Below are positions 24,994-35,730 of a DNA stretch of 64,000 nt, piece by piece. The notes under the pieces were generated by a model, which saw nothing but the letters and a program-made list of their open reading frames with translations, was not told where the DNA came from and searched no databases. The position numbers were made by a program, and so were the translations under genes. How positions within the stretch are numbered: position 1 is the first letter of the stretch; each line of letters opens with the position of its first letter. Origin of the DNA: Lathyrus oleraceus (lineage: Eukaryota > Streptophyta > Magnoliopsida > Fabales > Fabaceae); NCBI RefSeq assembly GCF_024323335.1, contig NC_066581.1, forward strand, positions 295,440,536-295,504,535, written 5' to 3'.

Positions 24994-27906
24994 TGTAAGA
25001 CCCCAATTTTGACCCTAAGATCCCTCATGGCATCATAATATTGCATTTGCATTTGCCTCAAGGGTCATAACATCTTGGCTCCTTAACCCTAGGGTGGGAA
25101 CTTTTGTGAGTTGGTTTGAGATCACCAAGCATGCTTGAATTGTATATTATTGCTTTTCTTCTTTTGTTTACTAACCAAAAGCACAAAAATATGTCACTAA
25201 CATCTTTGGTTTTTTAGCTTGAGCAATGATAAGATCTGAGGCTCTTAGGAGACCCTATGCTCATTGATGTGGCCAGATGAAGATGAAGGCAAGCATGACA
25301 ATGGTTCCCAAAGCTCTCATTCATCAAATATACAACCCAAGTATCTCAATTCATCATTTTGATCAAAGCAAACCAAAGGGCTTGAGGCTTGTTTCCCAAG
25401 GAAACCCTAATTCATCTGTGCATCAATTGTGCCTTGCCCATGAAGCAACCTTAACCCATGATAAAATACAATCAAGGGAAGTTATTTCACTCATCATTTC
25501 ATGCATATTTGAGCTTATTTGAGTGTCCTCAATCATCAATTCATCAAGATTCGAAGTATGGACTTGAGAAGTTGATCAGTCAATTCATCTGACTATTTTG
25601 AAGTACACTGAGACCTAACATTTGATGTGTTTGTCAAATGGAGATGACCACAAGATAAAAAATGATCTTAAGAACCATATTAAAAACTTTCATGTTAATC
25701 AAAAATTGATTTGAATCTTGGAAAGTCATCATCCATTTTAAAACATTATAGGTCATTTTGACTGAAAGCCTAATTTTGGGTCAACTTCCCAAGAACATAA
25801 CTCCTTCATTTTTTATGATTTTGAGGTGGGATTCAATGAATTGGAAGGTTTAAGATGCCTAATTCATTTTTTATGTTGGACAATTTTTCATAATCCTAAA
25901 AGAAACACATGTGATAATACAAAACATTATAGGTCACTTTGGACCAAAGTAATTGAAATGTGAAAAAGTCCAACTTCAAGTGCCCATATCGTTCTAATAA
26001 AAAATCCAAATGATTCAAAATTTGAGTCCAAATTGATTGTGTTGAAACGATCTACAACTTTGATGTTGAAGGTTTTGTCATTTGGAGCTTGCATCATTGA
26101 GACAGAAGGGCTTGAAGTTGGCCCATTTTGGAAATTTTCACATAGACATGTTTTGCACCTTGCACTTTATGATCAATTTTCACCAATTTCCCAATTCCAA
26201 ATGAAGTTTTGTTCAAAATAACAATTAATCCTCATGTCAAGAGCTTTCTAACCATTACATATAAGGCTATGTTTCATTTTTGGAAATAGCATTTTCGAAG
26301 AGGATAATATTTTGGTGCATTTTTGGAAAGTTATTGAAAACACATTGCACAAGCTCATGACATCATTTCTGCACGTCCATTTTAATTCCACATGATACCA
26401 GCTTGCCATTCCAATCAGAATTGGGCCCTCCATGCGCATGTACAGGCCCATGCATGGAGGCCCTCTTCATCCATGCACATGCTTTGTTCATGCTTCTACC
26501 TTGCCAATTGCTATATATAGGAGTGCATAGCTTCACATTTGGACAACCTGAAGGCGCCTGTTATGCTGCAAGAATCCCTCCATAGCCTCACTTAAAGGAA
26601 CTTTCTCTTTCTCTTCAAATTTTCAGATCTAAATTTCAACTACATTGGTTGATTTCTAGATCTATAGTTCCTAAACCTTGCTCATCTTCATCACTAGACT
26701 ACACTGCAGGCAAAAGCTTTGAAGAATCGTGCTCTCAAGATCCACATTTCAGAGGTGGACATCCAAACTTATTTTCTTCGAAACTCATTGTCTATAGCTT
26801 ATTTCTTGCATTTATTGGGTTGGCTGAAGTCCTCTCATCAGAGGCAACATAATTGTGCTTTGAATTTTGAAAATCCTTTAAGTTTCAGTTGAACATCATA
26901 ATTTTCAACCTTTGATTTCTTTTACCATGGAAGTCTAGAGTGAAAATAGAGGGCACAGGGGTGATGTATATCACCCCAACTTTCCATTGCTATATAGATT
27001 GTGGCATTTGATGGAGGTTGCCATGTTTGCAACTCTCACCGGCGTTGGAGGTCTTGCCAGGGAAGATAGTGGTGTACACCACCGTCCCAACTCCAGATCA
27101 AATCCTGACCACACGATCTTGTTTCCAGATCTAATCTGGACCACTTTTTTTTATGACTTTTTTAATGGCAACATGTGGCTCGTTTGACTAACGTGTTTGG
27201 TAGGCGCGTGCTTAGATCCGTCTGATGCGCCAACTCAATTAATGAGCTCTTGATCCAACGCCTCACGCTTTTTCTTATTTTCATTTTCTGATTTTTATTT
27301 CCATTTTATTTCTTTTATTCCATTTCATTTCAAAAAATCATATCTCATTCATTATTGGTCCAAAAAATGTGAGACCAAATGCATTATTTCTCTTTTAATT
27401 TCTAGTTTGTAAAAATGATTTTTAATATTTTTTATTTTATCATTTGATATTTTTTATGAATTTTCTCTTTTCTGGTTATTTTTAATTCATTTTAAATAGT
27501 TTTTGATAGTCAAAAAATACAAAAATATTTTCCTAACCTCTTTGAATGATGATGGATCTATGAAAAATATTCTCATCAATTTATTAATTGATTTGAGATT
27601 TATTTGAGATTTTAATTCAATTAGGTTATTTTTATGCATTTTTAATTAATTAAAAATAGTTTCTGGTTTCTAAAAATGCTGAATTTTTTTGTCAAACTTT
27701 GTTTGACCTTGTTGAACTTAGGATGATCCATTTGGCCTTTTCAAAGTTGATTTAAAATGGATTTGAATTTTGACCTTTAATTTTTTATTTTAATTCAAGT
27801 ATTATTTTAATTTTGAAAAATACCAAAAATATTTTATTTGTTTCTTGACTTCTAAACTTCATCTTGCTTCTGTTTACTAATGTTTGACCTTGATTTCATC
27901 TACCTT
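24994..27906 (+). mobile_element. Ogre-2 3' LTR, truncated
   Basis: Matches 7081-9936 of the 5' LTR closely, then stops; the last ~1.87 kb, including the conserved 3' boxes, is missing. It contains about 55 bases (27037 onward, 'ctcaccggcgttggagg...') that the 5' LTR lacks, flanked by CAACT on both sides. TATATATA at 26512-26519. At 27907 it joins the tandem array out of phase with the left flank. Confidence 0.92.
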
Positions 27907-28429
27907 CTGTTTACTCGTGAGTTAATATGCCCAACCTTTGTTTAACAATTGACTTCAAGCCCAAGAGGAGGAGGGGAGGGGTTGGGGGAGAATTGTGGTA
28001 TTTAAAAATTATGATTAATTTTATATTTTCGATTTACACTGTCTTAATAGATTTGTTTGAGTGAATTGCAGTGGAAATAAGTAATGAAAGGTAAATAGCA
28101 AAAATTAAAAGGATAGGGTTAGAGAGACTGCACCAGAGAATTACCCAGGTTTGGTCGAACGTTGACCTAGTCCAGTCCCCAAAAGATCTTCTAGAGATTT
28201 TCATTTTAAACTTGTGAGCTTTTATCGGTTATGCCCACAAACGTTTATACAAGCTGATCTTGATATTTTAACAGGCTTATCCCCAACCAAAAATAACTTT
28301 TACCACATGTTAAGGTAGAACCTTCTTAGATATTTTAAGGGTAATCTCAATAACCAAAACAAAACTTTTTTCGGTGAAGCTCAATAAACCACTATAGAGA
28401 TTACCTTTGTCAAATAACTTATTTAAAGG

Positions 28430-29350
28430 GCAATTGAAATAGTTGTTGTATGATTTGAATAATATTTGTCATTATCATTTTTTGAATTCAATTTTTCAAG
28501 CACATCCCCCATTATAATTTGACTTTTTGACATTTAGCTTTAAATATCTTTTTTTGGATCTTTTGAGGGTAGTGAAACACATATTATAAGGAGATATCTT
28601 TATCTTTTTTACCGTTATAATGCCATTTATAAAAATACGAGGAAAGATGTTCATGTTTAATTTCATGACATTTTTTATGATAAAAAAGAACATAGCAATA
28701 TGACCATATTCATTACAGTAATAGGATTTTAGATTTTTGAGTTTAAATGTTGGTTGGACATTGAAAATAATGTCAAAGATTTTATTGTTGTTCTTAGGTA
28801 CATAACCAAGATCAAGCTTATTGTAAGACACCATTTGATTTCTTAACAAAAGATTCAAGTTGTCTCTTTCTTTAGTGAATTTATCAATTTTATTTTTCAA
28901 AGTAACATTAATCACACTTGATAGATTCATCTAAGATTTCGTGAGAAGATGGGGAATCTATAAGATCATCTCGTCTCTTTTTAAGCCTTTCTATTAAGTC
29001 CAATAAGTTTTTATTTTTCAATTTGAGTAAAGAAATAATATCTTTGGAGGTAGAGATGATTTGTCCTAATTTACTTGTTTCTTTAGTTAGCTTTTACATA
29101 TACGGGACAAATCTTGATAAGAAAAATAAGAGGTTACACTCGTCTTCTTCATGATTTTCCATGAGACACGTGTATTATTCTTCCTTGTTAGAGGATTCCA
29201 TAACATTGACATCCCAAGATATGTAAGCTCTCTTAACTTCTTTTTGCGGTTTCTTAAATTTTCTCTGATTTTTTAGGGTAGTTAGTCTTATGTTCCCTTC
29301 CTTTTCGCATTGGTGACATATGGGAACAAAAGAGTATTTTTCTTCCCTTT
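28430..29350 (-). pseudogene. Ty1/copia gag remnant (best preserved array copy)
   Basis: On the minus strand, from high to low coordinates: a zinc-knuckle-like CHQCEKEGNIR near 29310, a Lys-rich linker, AYISWDVNVMESSNKEE, a long charged coil (LKLKNKNLLDLIERLKRDE), then KIDKFTKERDNLNLLL and LGYVPKNNNK, and a second degenerate knuckle YYCNEYGHIAMFF near 28700. This order is that of SIRE-type copia Gag C-terminal halves. Several stops and at least one frameshift occur; no pol follows. The residues 28496-28930 are open. Confidence 0.6.
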
Positions 29351-29545
29351 ACTCTTGGAAAGTTGAAATTGTTTTCTTCGTGCCTTAGAAAATCCTTGAA
29401 TTTTTTAAATATGAGTTTCATGTATTTTTTAATGTCACTTTGATAGTCTCCAACTTTTGATTCTATATCTTTGATGTAAGTTTCATTTAGTGAAATACTT
29501 TTTCTCTTATTGTCACTTTCTTATCCATCTCATGTTTCTGTTATT

Positions 29546-29549
<4 letters not shown>

Positions 29550-29577
<28 letters not shown>
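29550..29577. repeat. (GA)n microsatellite
   Basis: Short GA run at the place in the 1.9 kb unit that holds the longer GA/GT tract at 5368-5448. Confidence 0.9.
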
Positions 29578-30264
29578 TCCATGTTTGTTTATAACCTAGA
29601 CTCACAAATTGTGGTGCCTTTAGGTTTCTAAATACGGTTTAGGCATCTAAGAATTTTTAAAAACAATTACTCATTTAAAAGTGTTTTCTCCAAAGTTCTC
29701 ATATGACTCCCGATACGACTAAATTGTGTTTGCATCTGCTTTATGTTCTCTTCAGATTTCTTTCTGAAAAGTACATACTCGTGAGTTAATATGCCTAACC
29801 TTTGTTTAACAATTGACTTCAAGCCCAAGAGGAGGAGGGGAGGGGGTGCGGAGAATTGTGGTATTTAAAAATTATGATTAATTTTATATTTTTGATTTAG
29901 ACTGTCTTAATAGATTTATTTGAGTGAATTGCAGTGGAAATAAGTAATGAAAGGTAAGTAGAAAAAATTAAAAGGATAGGGTTAGAGAGATTGCCCCAGA
30001 GAATTATCCAGGTCTGGTCGAACGTTGACCTAGTCCAGTCCCCAAAAGATCTTCTAGAGATTTTCACTTTAAACTTGTGAGCTTTTATCGGTTATGCCCA
30101 CAAACTTTTATACAAGCTGATCTTGATATTTTAACAGGCTTATCCCCAACTTAAAATAACTTTACCACATGTTAAGGTAGAACCTTCTTAGATATTTTCA
30201 GGGTAATCTCAATAACCAAAACAAAACTTTTTTCGGTGAAGCTCAATAAACCATAATAGAGATT

Positions 30265-30419
30265 TTATGACTGGTTTATCTCACAAACCAAACTCGGTCT
30301 TCTCAAAATATCACACTGCCAATAATTAAACAAAAAACATAACCATTTACAAAATTCTTCCTCACAAATAAAGTTCCGCTCACAAGCACTATTGCAATTT
30401 TAAGTGAAAGAAATATTAT
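30265..30419. other. Unassigned spacer
   Basis: 155 AT-rich bases between the array and the Athila-like LTR remnant. Nothing recognisable. Confidence 0.5.
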
Positions 30420-31860
30420 TGATGTGGTGTCTCCGCAAGTGCACGAATCAATCAATTGTAGGATTAAAAATATCGAACCCACATAGACCAATGTCAACCT
30501 ACTGTGTTTTATCGTCGCTTTGTAAATACAAGGTTAATCGAATTTTGTTAGTTTTGAGAAATGATATAACTAGAGGGTTTAAAGGTTTAATAAAAGGAGA
30601 CCAGAATCTAATACCCGGTGTACCTTTAAAACTTAGGTAAAACTTTGCACTTCGTTTTGGTTAAAAAAAATCGGAGGAGATATTTATTTAAAAACATTGC
30701 TCAGTTTCGCGCAACCCGTGTCATACTTCAAACTGTAAAAGTCATGTCGCTCCACAAGTTACAATTTCGAAACAAAATTTGGAAACTGATAAGTCATTAT
30801 TAATTTCTAAAGCGACGTCGCTGTTTTTAGAAATTAAAAATTCAATTTTTGTTGATCGGATACCAGTCTCACACTATCGCGGTGTTGGCCAGTATCTGAG
30901 TGTTTAAGCTTTCGTGCAAAACCTTTTAATTTAAAAACTAAAAATTCAAAATCGAAAAAATAAATTAATATTAAAAATTAGAGCCGATACAGTTTATTGA
31001 ATCCCGTCAGAATGACAACCCTCACATCATGGGCTCTAGAAGCTTAGCCGAACATATTGGATACATGAACAAACATAAATAGAGTGTCAATGACAGTAAA
31101 CAAATTATAAATGTTCATGGAAGTAGTAATAACAATGAAATATAAATTGATAATTAAATTGCTAAGACAAGATTAATAGCATATGAATTCAACAATTAAA
31201 ATAAAAATTAAGTAAGATTAAAGACCGTTTAGAAAAAATGGTATGTAAAAGCTTCAAATAATAACAATGGAGGTAATAGATATTTGAGAGAGAAAGTTAA
31301 TTCAACTTGAAAATTAAACTGCACTTTGCTCCAAACGGAGTCCTTAATTCGGTACAGGAAATAAAGTCTCGCTGGAAATAAAATGCTGGAATATAAACTT
31401 GCTTCAAAATAAACACTAAGCCTAACACTAATTTTTGCAATAATCCATCTATGTGAGAAATTGAAGCTTTTAAGAACTGATATTTGTGCCTAACTATGCT
31501 TGGATGCTGAAAACTCAAAACTAAGAACTATTTGTAGAGTGAAATCTTGGTAAAAACATTCTAAAATCATGTTGAAGAAGTGAAGAGAAATGTATGTGAA
31601 GTGGCAGAAACTCATTCCACGCAGCTGCTATTTTTCAGCTCCTAAAGCCCATGGAAAACGCCATGAGTGTTAACTTGGTGAACGTGGGCTGATTGGGGAT
31701 CGTGGCGAACGCCATGCCCCTATGGAGAATGCTACACGCTTTAGACTTCAATTTGTTTTCTTTTTCTTTAAGGTGGGTGACGCCCCATGGGTGGCGCCCC
31801 TTCGGGAATAAAAAAAGTTCGATGGAGACTTTGTTGTATGTTTGAGTGTGCGATACGTTC
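30420..31860 (-). mobile_element. Athila-like LTR remnant, minus strand
   Basis: Read on the minus strand it ends with a tRNA-proximal region typical of Athila LTRs: 'gggttcgatatttttaatcc', then 'gcacttgcggagacacc', ending CA at 30420. The main Athila LTR ends with the equivalent 'gtgcacttgcagtttg' region. Nearer its start (31690-31810) are GC-rich inverted repeats such as TGGCGAACGCCA at 31703-31714, where the main Athila LTR has its TGACG palindromes. The start of the LTR and the PPT seem deleted, so the right boundary is approximate. Confidence 0.6.
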
Positions 31861-32690
31861 GGGTATATTTCTGCTAGCTTCATATACAAACAGTGTAAGT
31901 GAAATATAGATACAACATCACTTCTACTCGTACGTGATTGTTCATTTTGGTTTGGCTAACGTTAGATCGATATGTACTAGTGTGTCAACACTAAGGATAC
32001 CATAAGGATACAATTCCATATTCAGTGATCAAAAATCTTCCTCCTATGCAAACTGATCCGAATCATCTTATTATGGCTCAACCTAGATCAGTTATCATTT
32101 TTCACCCTTTTTCATTCAAGCGCAATCACATTAAGCATGTTATCTTTTCACACACATAGTAAGAAAATCTGTTAGTGACTATGATATTTGTTTAATTCAA
32201 TTCATGCACTTAGGCTTTAGCTTAAATTTTTGGATTTTCATATATCGTTGGGCTAAATGATATGGTGAGGGTCACCAAACTTAGAGGGCACATTCCCATT
32301 TTGTTCATTTATTCAATTAGCACATGATCATTCAATTATTTGCATCGGTTTCCATACGTAGTATGCGCTTAAGATGGTGTTGACTGTTAATATAAACTAC
32401 TCAAGGGTTACTTAAAAACAAGACTTAAGATTTTGCCATAACAGGTATCCAATTTAATCTGCATAATTGGGAGACTTATGGTGTCATGACCGGAGCCTAT
32501 TTTGTCGGGACTTTCCCAAGTCTCTCAAACATAGCCAATACACTAAAACAACCTATATACTTTTAGAGTGTTTCATATCATGAATCATAAACAAATTTTT
32601 TTTGGTGCTCAATTTTTAAGGGGGCTTTAACAACCGATATAAACCATACATGAATGACTCAGCAACACTTGTATTGATCAAACAACTAAG
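31861..32690 (-). mobile_element. Athila-like 3' untranslated region, minus strand
   Basis: Minus-strand sequence around 31960-32190 matches 59620-59750 of the main Athila ('cttaatgtgatt.cgct', 'gaaaaagggtgaaa', 'cagtttgcat'). It is the 3' internal region of a diverged Athila and has no ORF. Confidence 0.6.
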
Positions 32691-33091
32691 CTAAAAATTT
32701 TAAAAAATAGATAAAAATAAAGAAACTAGCAAAAAGATAAAAAAATCTAAACTAGAAAGCAATAAATAGAAAGCGATAAAGTTCATCCCCCACATTAAAT
32801 CAAACATTGTCCTCAATGTTTTGATAAAAGTGGGAAAAGAAAATAGAACCTGGATGAAATATGTGAAGGCATCAGTGCCAGCCACAACCTCAACCTTTCC
32901 TTGGTTCCAACCACCTCGTCCATTATTCCTACCCCAACCATATCCATTGTGCCCATGTCCACCATCCATCTGGAACTATAATCTAGCCAACTACATGGAT
33001 AAGGAATCAAATTGGTTGTTGCAGTGATCTTCAGCGGCTTGCAAAAACCAAAGGTGCTCTAACATCTCTTGCTAGAGGTGCTCCATGGAGT
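32691..33091 (-). pseudogene. Athila ORF C-terminal remnant
   Basis: Minus strand: a hydrophilic, probably coiled tail (EMLEHLWFLQAAEDHCNNQF) and a Gly/Asn-rich end (GHGHNGYGWGRNNGRGGWNQ), with stops. Downstream on the minus strand lies the AAACATTG hairpin (32802-32821) followed by a G-rich tract, the same order as after the second ATHILA ORF at 58818-58906. The Tat LTR cuts it at 33092. Confidence 0.5.
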
Positions 33092-33849
33092 TGTTGGCTC
33101 CTAATTTTGACGCCCATTTTAAGAGTTAAAAAATGGAGTTTCATGTGAAGATGCTTTCGACTAAATCTGATATTGGAAGCTCTAGTCGAAAGTTCCTGGA
33201 TGAGAAGGATCAGTATGCAGTATGGACTTAGAAATACTCTTTAGTGTTTGAAGACAATTTCGACTAGAAATTCAAAATTTAAATAAAGGAAGGAAGTTTG
33301 TTCTTATCCGAAATTGCTAAAGATACACGTGGATCATAATGGATAGTTGAATCCATGCAAAGCGCCATTTGTCTCGATGTGATTGAAAGGTCGTTAGAAG
33401 TGGTTATTTCGATTAGTATAAATAGAGGGTCTTAGTGTTACGATCGTGTGTGTCAAAGTGTGTACAAAATCTGTAAAATTTACCAAGTACCCGTGTGTAG
33501 AGAAACAGTAAATTGAGAAATATACGTTCGTTTTACACCATTGTCATTTACTTTGAAGTAATTGAATTTATCTTTATTTTCCAGAAAGACTTCTTTATTT
33601 TAAGGATTCATCTTTGTTGCTAGTTATCTTCGTTCTTACAATGCTTCTCTTTAATTTGTGTTGGTCTTTTAGTGTTTAAGTATTTTCACTAATCACCAGC
33701 ATTACAAACAATGTCGAAGTCTTCACATTTACTAGAATTTACTTTAAACAATTAGCACATGTCCTAGGATCAATATGATTGATCCTGTAAGTAACCAAAT
33801 TTAGTAATTTGGAAGATCTACGATTGTTTACCAATTTTCACGGTAAACA
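33092..33849 (+). mobile_element. Tat-type LTR
   Basis: Begins TGTTGGCTCCTAATTTTGAC and ends 'cacggtaaaca' just before a PBS-like sequence; 758 bases. TATAAATA lies near 33418, followed by the usual short R/U5. Downstream gag in the same orientation confirms it as a 5' LTR. Its partner is not in the window. Confidence 0.75.
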
Positions 33850-33852
33850 AAT

Positions 33853-33870
33853 TGGCACACCCAGTGGGAC
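33853..33870 (+). promoter_or_regulatory. Tat primer binding site
   Basis: tggcacacccagtgggac starts with TGG three bases after the LTR end, the expected PBS position. The tRNA is not assigned with confidence. Confidence 0.6.
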
Positions 33871-33956
33871 GGTGCTAACATTTTTTAGAAAAGTAAAATT
33901 GTTCTTGCTTATTCTGGTCATTCATTCATCTTCTCCCTTTTGAAAGAAGTCCTTGT

Positions 33957-35730
33957 ATGTTATTAAGGAGTGATAAAGTAGCCACAACCAACGAAGACAG
34001 ACCAAGGAGAAGATCTACTAAGAGAATGGAGAATTTAAATGCGCCAAATAACCAAAATTCTCAAAATCCATCAATCAGCAATGTACCACCCCCTTCTTCT
34101 TCGATCGAGGCAAACACGACCATAATGCACGTGTCTGAATCGGTCCCATCTATGGCATGTTCGATGCCTACGCATTCGCTTCCCCATACTGAACCTATTT
34201 TGACTTACATTGGGCCTAGGGGGCCTCCTCATACCCCCCCCCCCCCCCCCCCTACCGATTGGAAATTTTTTAAACAGGCCTTCGATACCCCCTGGTTTCT
34301 CTATACCCTTTGGTGGTCGAGAAAAGCCATATGGAATGCCAACTTCAGTGATAACAAGGTTACATAACATTGCTTTGACATTTTCATAACTAGTGGTTAA
34401 CATAACCCCCCTAGTACAAGGGTCAGGATCTGGGGTTAATGTGGGTCGAAATAACCAATCTTCAGGTTTGGGATACCAAACGCAAATACCCAGCCTTACC
34501 AATAATTCCAAAGTAGTGTGGAGACAACAAATGAATAAAAGAAACCATGAGATGGTCCAAATGCTTACCCAAACGTTGACCACCGTTTTGAACCCTTTGA
34601 TTTAAAATATGACACAATCAAATCAACAGATGATAGCGCAGATGGCACAAATGTCTGATTTCTGGGGTGTACCACAGCCTTATCGAAACCCTCTGAGGGA
34701 TTGGGTAAGGGAAAACCAGGGGGTAACCTTCAAAGAAGACCCTACTATCAACCAAATTCCACAAAATCAACTACAACCAGAGATGGTAAATTAGGGAGTA
34801 GGAGTCAAACCCCCTAGGATTGAACCACAAATCCTCAGGGAAAGAGAGTCAAGGATAATAATGGTAAATAGAAACCAAAACACTGATAATGTCATACAGC
34901 AGATTCGACATGATGATATGGTAGCAGATAATAATCTAGCGGCCATTTTGTCGGAATATATCCTACAGGCATAAACACCCCCTAGAACAAAAATTCACAT
35001 ATTCACCAAGTTTTCTGGGGATACTACTGAATCCACTATCGAACATGTGGCTAGATATTTAATAGAGGCAGGAGACATTTCGAACAACGAAAGCCTTAGG
35101 ATAAAATATTTCCCAAGCTCTCTCACAAAGAATGCCTTCACGTGGTTCACCACCTTGCCATAAAATTCGAATCATACTTGGAATCAATTGGAGAGAATGT
35201 TCCATGAGCAGTTTTACATGGGGCAAACAAAGATAAGTTAGAAGGAATTGGCTAGTATAAACGAAAGTTCACTGAGCCAGTTGATGACTATCTGAATAGG
35301 TTTCCATTACTCAAAGTTAGGTGTTTTACACAAGTACTAGAGCATGAACTTCTTCAAAATGGCCGTTGGGGGCCTTGACTATTCTATTAGGAAGAAATTA
35401 AATACCAAGTATTTTAAAGATATGGCCCAAATGGCTGATATGGTTCGGCAGTTAGAACGCTTGAAGGAAGAAAAGTCAAGAGAAAATAAGAATAAAATGG
35501 TAGCCTACATCGATTTCAGCAATGATGACGAAGGATCCTCTAATGGGCCTTTAGACTTCGACGAAAATGAAATCGACCTTGCTGAGTTGAAGCAAGGGGC
35601 ACTTTACGCGTGTAAGGTCTTGACCCCGTCGAGTGGAAAAAACCCTATTGAACCAGAAAAGAATGATAAATTTCCTAATAAAACTTACACTTATGACGAA
35701 ATCTTTGATTTGTTAGTTAAGGATGGTCAA
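33957..35730 (+). pseudogene. gag: Tat gag, 5' portion, broken
   Basis: Starts with a basic, Pro-rich N-terminus (ATG at 33957-33959 is approximate), passes a run of 19 C (34234-34252), and continues after a frameshift near 34370 in another frame: VWRQQMNKRNHEMVQMLTQT, then the capsid-like region (about 34980-35460; KFSGDTTESTIEHVARY, FPSSLTKNAFTWFTTLP, MNFFKMAVGGLDYSIRKKL) and the acidic linker that leads to the knuckle. Stops near 34606, 34792, 34972, 35161 and 35237. It is cut after a GTCAA at 35726-35730 by a solo LTR and resumes at 40272 in the same codon phase. Confidence 0.8.
34234..34252 (+). repeat. Homopolymer C19
   Basis: Nineteen C in a row inside the Tat gag pseudogene. Length may be uncertain in sequencing or assembly. 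Confidence 0.9.

Larger units (their letters stand above)
7081..27906 (+). mobile_element. Ogre element (Ty3/gypsy, Tat/Ogre lineage), 3' truncated
   Basis: Order: 5' LTR 7081-11804, PBS 11811-11828, leader, ORF1 12728-14175, gag-pro 14506-17804, intron 17805-18070, RT-RH-aRNH-INT 18071-21532, long 3' UTR, PPT near 24981, 3' LTR from 24994 truncated at 27906. The extra ORF before gag, the intron between PR and RT, the second RNase H and the long LTR are known hallmarks of Ogre. Many in-frame stops make it non-autonomous now. No target duplication can be checked because the 3' end is lost. Confidence 0.93.
27907..30264. repeat. Tandem ~1.9 kb repeat array, right flank of Ogre-2
   Basis: Sequence from 27914 ('actcgtgagttaatatgcc') matches 5649 onward, continues through the unit junction at 28797 (equal to 4586/6531), and repeats at 29777, a spacing of about 1863. 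It ends near 30264, where the match to 6130 of the left array stops after 'agagatt'. Relative to the left flank about 514 bases, or that plus whole units, are missing at the Ogre-2 junction. Confidence 0.75.

Noticed and set aside
22101..25038. Several 60-90 codon plus-strand ORFs in the Ogre 3' UTR
   Set aside because: They follow pyrimidine-rich repeats (Ser/Leu/Pro-rich), start at arbitrary codons and have no recognisable motif.
30415..32339. ATTAT on both sides of 30420-32334 as a target duplication
   Set aside because: The right site lies within Athila internal sequence and AT-rich five-mers match easily by chance.
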